Part shown: in pieces, positions 7,632 through 14,405 of the stretch
Position numbering within the stretch: position 1 is the stretch's first letter
Layout: each line of letters opens with the position of its first letter
NCBI GenBank assembly: GCA_049515655.1
Contig: JBEKTW010000007.1
Span: 62,001-126,000, forward strand
Length of the DNA: 64,000 nt
DNA from: JBEKTW01 sp049515655
GTDB taxonomy: Bacteria; Bacteroidota; Ignavibacteria; UBA10030; SZUA-254
Reading direction: 5' to 3'
The notes under the pieces: model-generated
Databases searched by the model: none
Seen by the model: the letters and a program-made list of their open reading frames with translations, nothing else
What the model was told of the DNA's origin: nothing
Made by a program: the position numbers and the translations under genes

Positions 7632-10208
7632 TTACATGGAGGCATGGGCAGATTGAAAAAGATATCTTAGGTACACAGATGTCGACCGCGTATAATCGAA
7701 GTACCCGTACACCGCGGCTGCGCAAACGAGAACCAACAAGATTCCTACCGCATAAACCTTCAACGGAAACACGTCGTAGATGATTGACACTCCTTTGAGC
7801 AATCTCATGAAGACCCAGACGTTCATGAGAATCAGCAGAACGGCCACCGGAAAAACGTACATTTCGCTTTCCATGATGCGGTAGAGGATCATGGCAAGCG
7901 GAATGAGGATGACATACGGCAACATGGACCATATCGTGATGGAAACCGCGTGATAAAAGTAGACATGTGTCCGCACGATCATGGCAAGCAATTTTACCAA
8001 TGCGATCAAGACGAGAATTTTCAACAAGACAAGTCCGGAAATGATAAGAATGAACATTGTCGGATGCCAGACCAGTTGAACGAACCAGGCCTTAAGATTG
8101 TCGTTCATGAACTGACTGAGAATGTTGTCCCAGAGGACATTTTCCCGGTAATGGGAGAAAATGCTTGAGAGTATGATTCCCCATGTCACCGATATGACGA
8201 CCGCCAGGAAAAGAGAATGTGTGGTGGCAATGACCCTCTGGTCGCGCACATCCGCAAAAAAATTGTACGTTCGGAAAAGCGACCGGTTGACACACTCCCG
8301 GAACCGGCGATTACTGTTGTACAAAAATGCAAATGACAGCAACACCACAAGCCCTGCGAGTACATAGGAGATCGGCGCGCTGGGTGCGTAATTGCCGACG
8401 GGAAGCGCCTGCAATTTCTCTCCGTTGAAGAGCGCGCGTGTAACTTCAAACGCAGGACGCTTCTCGCGTTCGTAGCTTACAATTCCAATTGATTGAAGAT
8501 ACGGGTCGGTCGCATGCGTCGTGAGGGCGGGTCGGTCGTCGCGCCAATCACTGAACGACCAGAGAACACTGCCGGCGACTCTTGAATCCTTCATTGCCTC
8601 GTAGAATTGCATGACGGTCCGGGCCTGAGCTTCCATCGAGTTAGGGTCGCTGTACCCGTTTCGATTATCCGGTTCGATGTTCCTGCCGTATCTACCGACG
8701 ACAATCGGCTTGTCCGGGTACCGTGATTGACTCTGCTTCAGGAATTCCCGGAACTCCTTCGCGTCGTCGCTATAGGTGTTGAGGACGACGAGATCGACAT
8801 ACTCAAAACAACGGTCGTGCAGATTGTTCGTCGCAAAGTAGACATACCGGTCGTCTGCGGATTTGATAGCGTTCCTCGCGTTGTTGACGTAATCGCACGC
8901 CGAAGAGGATGTTTGCTCAAACTCGTTTCCGATTCCCCATGCCGCTACTGACACGTGATGCTTGTCGCGGCTGACCATTTCCTTGATGTAATTCAGCGCC
9001 TCGTCCTGAAAATACTCCTTCGATAAAATTTCCGCCGGGACGCCAGCCAGAGGTATTTCCTCCATCACGAGAAGCCCGTACCGGTCGCACAGGTTTAACA
9101 TGTAGGGATGAGGAGGATAAAGAAAACGGACAAGATTCGCGCCAAGGGATTTTACCATCGCGATGTCACGCTCCATCGCATCGTACGTCATCGCCGACCC
9201 AAAACTCGGGTGGTCTTCGTGCCACAAGATTCCTTTAAGGGGCGTGAGCGTATTGTTGACGTAGAGTTTGCCGTCTCCCCACCGCAGGTCGCGCACGCCG
9301 ATATCAAAATCATACTCATCGAGCAAGGTGACTTCCTTGTTCATGACCCGCACGATCCTGCACTTCAGAACATACAGATCGGGAATCTCCGGTGACCAGA
9401 GTTTCAGGGTGCCGATAGAGACCTGCCCGTTCACGGGAACAGACTTGTTCGGCTGGGGTACGAACGGAACGATTCCGCCCTGACCGGTGAGATTGCCGCT
9501 CAACTTATCGAAGGCTTCAACCTGGAAGCCGATAAATGAATTTGCCTCGGCCTTGATTCCGGAACCGCGGTCCGTAATCTCCGCGTGAACGCTGACGGTC
9601 GCCGCCGACCGGTCGGCGGATAAATTGGTTCTCGCTTCCGCCAGCTCAACATACAATTTCGGCGTTGCAAGGAAGTAAATGTCGCGGAAGATTCCGCCGT
9701 ATGTTCTCCATGCGCCCACATGCTGGTGCAGCGGAAGTGTCGTCCTCGGCGTCAGCTCATTATCGACGGAAATCTGAATGGTGTTTTCCTTCCCCACCTG
9801 CAATGTATTCTGGGGGATGGGCTGCACGAAGGAAGAGTATCCGCCGGTATGACGACCGACGAAGTTTCCGTTAATGGTCACCTCGCTCTGGTAATTGATG
9901 CCGTAAGCGACTACCGAGAAGGAAAACCTATCGAGCATTTCGGACGTGATATTGAACGTCCGTCGAAAGCTGACTTTGCCGGTCCAATCATACGCACTGG
10001 GCACGGTCACCGTGCGCCATTCTTTCCCGTCGGTTGAATAATGCCACTCGCCGGAAAGGTCAATTTTGGTCCTTGTCGGTGTGTCGGCAAACAGACCGGC
10101 ATCTGGTCCGGTTCGAGTGGCCTGACCATTCTCAAAGAATCTTACCTGCGAAAATCCCGCTGTGGAAAGGAGGGTGAAAATCAGCGCGGCGTGAGAAAAC
10201 CTGCGCAA
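7632..10208 (-). CDS. GH2-family-like secreted protein with C-terminal multi-pass membrane domain and altered nucleophile position
   Basis: The 858-residue protein starts with a signal peptide (about residues 1-20). It continues with a GH2 sugar-binding jelly roll (about 45-180), an immunoglobulin-like domain (185-305) and a TIM barrel (about 310-590). The acid/base motif is present as WGIGNE (424-429). Where GH2 enzymes have the nucleophile Glu (usually within a tEYG-type motif), this protein has IVVGRYG, with Arg506. After residue 610 come about six hydrophobic segments, which would anchor the barrel outside the inner membrane. It may be an inactive sugar-binding or sensor protein, or use another nucleophile. 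A pair of palindromes lies just upstream of its start. Confidence 0.85.
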   Translation of the reverse strand: MRRFSHAALIFTLLSTAGFSQVRFFENGQATRTGPDAGLFADTPTRTKIDLSGEWHYSTDGKEWRTVTVPSAYDWTGKVSFRRTFNITSEMLDRFSFSVVAYGINYQSEVTINGNFVGRHTGGYSSFVQPIPQNTLQVGKENTIQISVDNELTPRTTLPLHQHVGAWRTYGGIFRDIYFLATPKLYVELAEARTNLSADRSAATVSVHAEITDRGSGIKAEANSFIGFQVEAFDKLSGNLTGQGGIVPFVPQPNKSVPVNGQVSIGTLKLWSPEIPDLYVLKCRIVRVMNKEVTLLDEYDFDIGVRDLRWGDGKLYVNNTLTPLKGILWHEDHPSFGSAMTYDAMERDIAMVKSLGANLVRFLYPPHPYMLNLCDRYGLLVMEEIPLAGVPAEILSKEYFQDEALNYIKEMVSRDKHHVSVAAWGIGNEFEQTSSSACDYVNNARNAIKSADDRYVYFATNNLHDRCFEYVDLVVLNTYSDDAKEFREFLKQSQSRYPDKPIVVGRYGRNIEPDNRNGYSDPNSMEAQARTVMQFYEAMKDSRVAGSVLWSFSDWRDDRPALTTHATDPYLQSIGIVSYEREKRPAFEVTRALFNGEKLQALPVGNYAPSAPISYVLAGLVVLLSFAFLYNSNRRFRECVNRSLFRTYNFFADVRDQRVIATTHSLFLAVVISVTWGIILSSIFSHYRENVLWDNILSQFMNDNLKAWFVQLVWHPTMFILIISGLVLLKILVLIALVKLLAMIVRTHVYFYHAVSITIWSMLPYVILIPLAMILYRIMESEMYVFPVAVLLILMNVWVFMRLLKGVSIIYDVFPLKVYAVGILLVLVCAAAVYGYFDYTRSTSVYLRYLFQSAHASM

Positions 10209-10226
10209 TGCGCGTCTATATGAGTT

Positions 10227-10254
10227 GATATCGATATCTATGAGTCTCTGACTC
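10227..10254. promoter_or_regulatory. Two adjacent palindromes upstream of the GH2-like gene
   Basis: The perfect 12-bp palindrome GATATCGATATC (10227-10238) lies 19 bp before the GH2-like start codon. It is followed by GAGTC-TCT-GACTC (10242-10254). Position and symmetry fit an operator for a dimeric repressor of a glycosidase gene. No regulator gene is nearby, so this is inference from symmetry and position only. Confidence 0.35.
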
Positions 10255-10460
10255 TTATCAGGTATCTAATTTGGCCCCAAAAAGGCAATTTCCCTGTTAA
10301 ATATAACAAAAACCGAAGCGGAAAGCAATGAAAATATGAAGAATATGAAGAAAATCTTGAGGGAAGGCACCGTTTCCCCTCGATCCATAGGGGGAATGGT
10401 CTGGCAATTGGCCGAGGAGCCGGGCGCTTTGCCGGCCACCCTATCCCGAAAGCGGGAATC

Positions 10461-10493
10461 AACCTTACGAAGGCTGCAAACCTTCGTAAGGTT
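10461..10493 (-). terminator. Perfect 13-bp hairpin after tpiA
   Basis: AACCTTACGAAGG and its exact reverse complement flank a 7-nt loop, starting 7 bases after the tpiA stop on the minus strand. The stem is strong but there is no long T tract, so it may act as a terminator or as a 3'-end stabilising hairpin before the GH2-like gene. Confidence 0.6.
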
Positions 10494-10500
10494 TCCCATT

Positions 10501-11271
10501 TCAGGAACGAGCCTCCACCGCCGCCTGTACGATCCTGACAAACGCATCCGCCTTCAAGCTCGCTCCGCCCACGAGTGCCCCGTCAATATCAGATTGTGAG
10601 AGCAGGTCCACTGCGTTTTTGTCGTTGACGCTTCCTCCGTATTGTATGACGATTCTCTCCGCAATTGCCCAGGAATATAGCTGGCTGACGAGTTTCCGGA
10701 TCAACTTGTGGACCTGATTCGCTTGGTCGGGCGTTGCGGTCTTGCCGGTCCCGATCGCCCACACCGGCTCATAGGCGATCACGCACTTTTCCATTTCTTC
10801 CGATGAAAGTTCGTTCAGCACGCCCTTCACCTCCGTGGTAATGATGCGGTCGGTGACGCCGCCTTCACGTTCTTCGAGAGTCTCGCCAACGCATACGATC
10901 GGCGTGAGCGAATTCTTCAGCGCTTGTTTCACCTTGATGTTGACCAGTTCGTTGGTCTCGCCAAAATACTGCCGGCGTTCAGAATGACCAAGGATGACAT
11001 AGTCGCATCCTATTGCCCGGAGCATCTTCGCGGAAACTTCTCCCGTGTAGGCTCCTTCGTCATGCTGCGACATGTTCTGGGCGCCGAGCTTCATCGGTGA
11101 GTCGCTCATGAGCGACTTTGCGACGATGAGTGAAGTGAAGGGAGGGCAAATGATAACGCCGGCTTCCTTCTTGAAATCTTTCAGCCGCTCTTTGAGTTCG
11201 GTCACCAGCACGGCTGTTTCGTGAAAGTCCCTGTTCATTTTCCAGTTGCCGGCGATTAGTTTTTTTCGCAT
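10501..11271 (-). CDS. tpiA: Triosephosphate isomerase
   Basis: The 256-residue protein interconverts dihydroxyacetone phosphate and glyceraldehyde 3-phosphate. It begins MRKKLIAGNWKMN with the substrate-binding Asn and Lys, then has VILGHSERR with the catalytic His, AYEPVWAIGTG with the catalytic Glu, and the phosphate-binding QYGGSV loop. Length is standard. Gap and pgk lie far away at 59-61 kb, so the glycolytic genes are split. Its 5' side abuts an AT-rich array of TGAGA-type repeats that belongs to the downstream flank of an S23 module. Confidence 0.98.
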   Translation of the reverse strand: MRKKLIAGNWKMNRDFHETAVLVTELKERLKDFKKEAGVIICPPFTSLIVAKSLMSDSPMKLGAQNMSQHDEGAYTGEVSAKMLRAIGCDYVILGHSERRQYFGETNELVNIKVKQALKNSLTPIVCVGETLEEREGGVTDRIITTEVKGVLNELSSEEMEKCVIAYEPVWAIGTGKTATPDQANQVHKLIRKLVSQLYSWAIAERIVIQYGGSVNDKNAVDLLSQSDIDGALVGGASLKADAFVRIVQAAVEARS

Positions 11272-11283
11272 AGGAGTTAAGGT

Positions 11284-11357
11284 TATGAAATGTTGAGATT
11301 ATGAGAAAATAAGATGTTGAGAAAATTGAGAAATTGAGAGAATTGAGATGTTAAGGT
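11284..11357. repeat. TGAGA-type degenerate array, distal flank of S23 module 1
   Basis: On the plus strand this stretch is built from repeated TGAGA, TTGAGA and ATGAGA words separated by short A/T spacers. On the S23 coding (minus) strand it reads TCTCA repeats, complementary to the array on the other side of the S23 gene at 11880-12112. It lies between tpiA's start and the 3' side of the S23 gene. Confidence 0.75.
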
Positions 11358-11386
11358 TACTTAATGAACCGATTTCTTAGGCCATC

Positions 11387-11547
11387 TAGTGCCTTGTCTC
11401 GGGAATATATTGATTAAGTCTTTCGGCTTTTTACCCTCACCCCCTTCCCCTCTCCCAAATTTGGGAGAGGGGAATTGAAGGGGAGAGGGTTGCAAATGAC
11501 ATCACGATCCAAGGACTTCTTGAAGCTATTTGAGTGACACGACACTA
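11387..11547. mobile_element. MITE-like element (161 bp) inserted in the 3' end of an S23 gene
   Basis: The left end reads TA-GTGCCTTGTC (11387-11398). The right end, reverse-complemented, reads TA-GTGTCGTGTC (11536-11547), giving inverted repeats with 8 of 10 matches and a TA dinucleotide at each border. A TA target suits an IS630/Tc1-like transposase, which is inference. The interior holds a CTCTCCC...GGGAGAG hairpin (about 11450-11475). There is no transposase. Related, more decayed sequences occur at 28464-28620, 30912-31075 and 39430-39795; they share the GGCTTTTTACCCTCA core, the TGTCTCGGGAATA end, or the CTATTTGAGNGACAC end. Confidence 0.65.
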
Positions 11548-11869
11548 GCATGGCGATGATTTCATTTGTCCGGCAGTTCAAAGTCTCGTGAACCTCGGAG
11601 CTGATGTAGCCGTTCGAACAAGCAAAATCCGTGCAACCGATACATTCAAAACCAAACCGAATCGAGTAATCAAGGAACTTGGAGAATTCTTTTCCCGACG
11701 AGTTCCTGGCCCTTTCCGCAAGATTCAGCACGATTGAACCTGCTGCACGGGTGAACTGATTGGTGAGCCCGAATATTTCTTGTCGCGGGAAACTCCCGGT
11801 GACTTTCCTTACAGCCTTAGTAAAATCAAGAGATTTCCGATAAACTTTTAGTTCCCTAAGTTTGTGCAC
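11414..11869 (-). CDS. S23-type four-helix bundle protein, C-terminus rewritten by a MITE insertion (copy 1)
   Basis: The 151-residue product starts at GTG (VHKLRELKVY). It matches the four-helix-bundle family of the 23S rRNA intervening-sequence protein S23 (PF05635/TIGR02436): SIVLNLAERARNSSGKEFSK is the family core and FLDYSIRFGFECIGC follows. It aligns with copy 2 up to NEIIAML (about residue 107), then enters the 161-bp element; the last 44 residues (VSCHSNSFKK...SRKT) are translated from that element. The core has NLAERARNSSG where copy 2 has the consensus NIAEGAGNTSN, suggesting decay. Function of stand-alone S23 proteins is unknown; RNA binding is often assumed from the rRNA context. 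Confidence 0.8.
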   Translation of the reverse strand: MHKLRELKVYRKSLDFTKAVRKVTGSFPRQEIFGLTNQFTRAAGSIVLNLAERARNSSGKEFSKFLDYSIRFGFECIGCTDFACSNGYISSEVHETLNCRTNEIIAMLVSCHSNSFKKSLDRDVICNPLPFNSPLPNLGEGKGVRVKSRKT

Positions 11870-11879
11870 GCTCGCCTGC

Positions 11880-12112
11880 TTCCTATCTCAACTACTCAAC
11901 TATCTCGCCCCGGCAACTACCAGCCTTTCTCCACATGGCCACTACCTGTCCATCTCATGATCTCAACCGTGCCATTACCCGTCTATCTCACCGTTGCCAC
12001 TACCCGCTTATCTCATCATCTCACCTCGGCCACTACCTGTCTTTCTCACCATCGCCACTCCCCCCGTATCTTACCCTGCCACTACCCGTCTATCTCAACA
12101 TCTCAACTACTG
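11880..12112. repeat. Satellite array between sucC and S23 copy 1 (25/33-bp units)
   Basis: On the plus strand, units begin GCCACTACCCG and end in TCTCA words, starting at about 11913, 11938, 11971, 11996, 12029, 12054 and 12078. Spacings alternate between about 25 and 33 bp, the difference being one 8-nt TCTCA-type word. On the coding strand it reads TGAGATAG... and begins inside the last codons of sucC, so the terminal EMLR and stop of SucC are written in array-type sequence. It lies on the 5' side of S23 copy 1. Confidence 0.85.
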
Positions 12113-13250
12113 TCTGGGCTGCATCTTGCAAACTCTTTGCGACTGCAAAATTCAATCCGGAGCCTGCAAGGATCTCCCGTGCTTCTTTGGCATTCGTTCC
12201 TTCGAGCCGGACGACGACGGGGACGTTGACCCGGACGTTCCTCGCCGCTTCGACGATGCCGTTCGCGACGCGGTCACAACGGACGATGCCGCCAAAGATG
12301 TTGACCAGCACCGCTTTCACGTTCTTGTCTGAAAGAATGATCTTGAAGCCGTTGGAAACGGTTTCCACGTTCGCTCCGCCGCCGACGTCGAGGAAGTTCG
12401 CGGGCTCGCCGCCCGCAAGCTTTATGATGTCCATGGTAGCCATAGCAAGTCCGGCGCCATTGACCATGCACCCGACGTTACCGTCGAGCTTGATGTAATT
12501 CAAATTGTACCTTGAGGCCTCGATTTCGAGCGATTCCTCCTCATCGAGGTCGCGCATCCGGACCATATCGGGATGTCGATAGAGGGCGTTGTCGTCGAAA
12601 TTCATTTTCGCATCGAGCGCGAGGATCTGGCCCTCCGTGGTCAGGACGAGGGGGTTGATCTCCGCGAGTGTGGCGTCGGACTCGTCGTATGCCCGGTAAA
12701 GCGCCAGCAAGAATTTGACGGCATTCTTGAAGGCATCGCCGCTGAGACCGAGCCCGAAAACCAGTTTTCGCGCCTGGAATTCGCGTAGGCCGATTGTGGG
12801 GTTTACCGTTTCCTTGAGAATCAGGTGAGGTGCTTCGGCAGCAACTTTTTCGATTTCAACCCCGCCTTCCGTCGATGCCATGACCACGTTTTGTGATTTC
12901 GCGCGGTCGAGCGTAATCCCCACGTACAGTTCCTTCGCGATCGAGATACCCTGCTCAACAAGCAGCCGCTTGACGATCCTTCCTTCCGGACCCGTTTGAT
13001 GCGTGACGAGACGCATGCCGAGAATTTGGGACGCAAAGGTCCGGACGTGTTCCAAGCTCTTCGCGACCTTGACACCACCGCCTTTGCCTCGGCCGCCGGC
13101 GTGAATCTGTGCCTTGACGACCCATGCGGTTCCTCCGAGGTTTTCGGCAATTCTCACTGCTTCCTCCGCTGTGAATGCCGGGCCGCCATTCGGAACTGCC
13201 ACACCGAAATTCTTTAAGATCTCTTTTGCCTGATACTCGTGGATTTTCAT
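12090..13250 (-). CDS. sucC: Succinyl-CoA synthetase (ADP-forming) beta subunit
   Basis: The 386-residue protein is the ATP-grasp beta subunit that, with SucD, makes ATP or GTP from succinyl-CoA in the TCA cycle. It begins MKIHEYQAKEIL, has KAQIHAGGRGKGGGVK (nucleotide binding), LDAKMNFDDNAL (metal-binding Asp/Asn) and the CoA-ligase region NIFGGIVRCD. SucD is not in the window. The C-terminus AAQTVVEMLR is written in TGAGA-type repeat sequence, showing that the satellite array reaches into the gene. S23 modules lie immediately on both sides. Confidence 0.97.
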   Translation of the reverse strand: MKIHEYQAKEILKNFGVAVPNGGPAFTAEEAVRIAENLGGTAWVVKAQIHAGGRGKGGGVKVAKSLEHVRTFASQILGMRLVTHQTGPEGRIVKRLLVEQGISIAKELYVGITLDRAKSQNVVMASTEGGVEIEKVAAEAPHLILKETVNPTIGLREFQARKLVFGLGLSGDAFKNAVKFLLALYRAYDESDATLAEINPLVLTTEGQILALDAKMNFDDNALYRHPDMVRMRDLDEEESLEIEASRYNLNYIKLDGNVGCMVNGAGLAMATMDIIKLAGGEPANFLDVGGGANVETVSNGFKIILSDKNVKAVLVNIFGGIVRCDRVANGIVEAARNVRVNVPVVVRLEGTNAKEAREILAGSGLNFAVAKSLQDAAQTVVEMLR

Positions 13251-13251
13251 G

Positions 13252-13335
13252 TCGGGATTTTGAGATAATTAAGATTATGAGATTGTGAGATGTTGAGATT
13301 ATGAGAAAATTGAGATGGTGAGAAATTTGAGATCA
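13252..13335. repeat. TGAGA-type degenerate array, distal flank of S23 module 2
   Basis: The 84 bp between the stop of S23 copy 2 and the sucC start consist of TGAGA, TTGAGA and ATGAGA words on the plus strand. On the coding strand they are TCTCA words, complementary to the array at 13700-13940. This run also forms the whole 5' leader of sucC as far as the next gene. Confidence 0.8.
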
Positions 13336-13340
13336 TGAGA

Positions 13341-13694
13341 TTACTTCCTAAGTCGTTTTTGCAAGCCGTCAAGCATCGCGATGATCTCATTGATAGCAGA
13401 AACAATTTGATTATATGACTCCTGACTAAGATACTTGTTGGATAACGCAACATCTGCGCAACCAATGCATTCGAAACCAGAACGAATCGAGTAATCGAGG
13501 AACCTGGAGAATTCCTTGTTCGACGTGTTACCCGCTCCTTCAGCGATATTCAGTACGACCGAGTCAGAAGCACGACGAAATTGCACAGTAAGAACAAAGA
13601 ATTCGTCTTTTGGGAATGACTTTGTCGTTTTCCTTACCAATCCTGTGAAACTCAAAGCCTTCTGATAAACTATCAGGTCCTTTAGTTTATGCAC
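13341..13694 (-). CDS. S23-type four-helix bundle protein (copy 2, intact)
   Basis: The 117-residue protein begins at GTG (VHKLKDLIVYQKAL) with GGAGG five bases upstream, so translation looks well supported. It contains the family core SVVLNIAEGAGNTSNKEFSR and FLDYSIRSGFECIGC and ends normally with NEIIAMLDGLQKRLRK. It belongs to PF05635/TIGR02436, the family of the S23 protein encoded in 23S rRNA intervening sequences and of the bAvd accessory protein of diversity-generating retroelements; no reverse transcriptase is in this window. It is clearly paralogous to copy 1 and bracketed by complementary arrays. Confidence 0.9.
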   Translation of the reverse strand: MHKLKDLIVYQKALSFTGLVRKTTKSFPKDEFFVLTVQFRRASDSVVLNIAEGAGNTSNKEFSRFLDYSIRSGFECIGCADVALSNKYLSQESYNQIVSAINEIIAMLDGLQKRLRK

Positions 13695-13699
13695 GTCCG

Positions 13700-13940
13700 C
13701 CTCCTTCCTTTCTCAACTACTCACCCTAGCAATCTCACATCTGCCACTATCTGTCTATCTCAACATCTTACCCCGCCACTACCCGCCTTTCTCATCATCT
13801 CACCTGCGCCACTACCCGCCTATCTCACCATCTCACCCGCGCCACTACCCGCCTATCTCACCATCTCACCCGCGCCACTACCCGCCTATCTCATCATCTT
13901 ACCCCTGCCACTACCTGTCTTTCTCATCATCTCATCTACT
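13700..13940. repeat. 33-bp satellite array upstream of S23 copy 2
   Basis: Six units begin with GCCACTA at 13743, 13775, 13808, 13841, 13874 and 13907, a period of 32-33 bp. The two central units are nearly identical. Each unit contains two or three TCTCA words on the plus strand (TGAGA on the coding strand). The stop codon of the zinc-ribbon gene at 13932 lies inside the array. The unit type is the same as in 11880-12112. Confidence 0.9.
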
Positions 13941-14381
13941 TTCTTTCCTTGCCATCGCCTCATCCTGCCACTCGTGTACCAGCTTTATTGCTTCAACATA
14001 ATCCGGGATCGGGACGAAGACTCTCGCAAGTCTTCCCCGGGCGCCCCATACCGGAGCAACAACTTCGAAGCCCGATCCCTTCAGCATGGCAGCTATGGAT
14101 TCCGCTTCGGCGATGTAGTTTGATTCGTACACTCTGGCAAAGTCTTCCTGTACCACGACGTCCTGATGCTCGGCACAGAACAACCGTTTATGAATGACGA
14201 TTGCGCAACTGTCACAGACGAATTTGCGGCAGATGATACAAACTCCTTCTGCTTCCCGGTCCCGGTGAAAATCGCAAACCGTGAACGGAGCTTGCTCGAA
14301 CAGCACGCCGCAGTGAGGGCAAAAATCGCTGTCGGTCGATGCTTCCTCGCCGCAATTTCCGCAATTGTCGACTTCCGGCAT
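13932..14381 (-). CDS. Zinc-ribbon / B-box-like protein with C-terminal DUF2007 domain
   Basis: The 149-residue protein begins with a double zinc ribbon (CGNCGE at about 7-12 and FCPHCG at about 19-24). A B-box-like block follows with CDFH, CIICRKFVCDSC and CAEH (about 36-71). The last third (YIAEAESIAAMLKGSGFEVV ... VFVPIPDYVEAIKLV) matches DUF2007, a small domain proposed to act in signalling. No membrane segment is seen. Function is unknown. Its last codons (KESR, stop) fall within the satellite array. Confidence 0.75.
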   Translation of the reverse strand: MPEVDNCGNCGEEASTDSDFCPHCGVLFEQAPFTVCDFHRDREAEGVCIICRKFVCDSCAIVIHKRLFCAEHQDVVVQEDFARVYESNYIAEAESIAAMLKGSGFEVVAPVWGARGRLARVFVPIPDYVEAIKLVHEWQDEAMARKESR

Positions 14382-14405
14382 ATGCCAATTGCAGGATGTT
14401 CGACC

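Noticed and set aside
11864..12498. Plus-strand frames rich in TTCLSHHL-type repeats
   Set aside because: Same cause as above: satellite sequence read in frame and then antisense sucC.
13341..13694. Avd accessory gene of a diversity-generating retroelement
   Set aside because: S23 and bAvd proteins share a fold, but there is no reverse transcriptase, template repeat or variable repeat in the window.
13700..13940. CRISPR array
   Set aside because: The 33-bp period invites the idea, but the units are contiguous and nearly identical throughout with no unique spacers, and no cas gene is present.
13689..14123. A plus-strand frame encoding repeated PLPAYLTISPA units
   Set aside because: The repeats come from the 33-bp satellite, whose period is a multiple of three and so keeps a frame open. 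There is no family match and the continuation is antisense to the zinc-ribbon gene.
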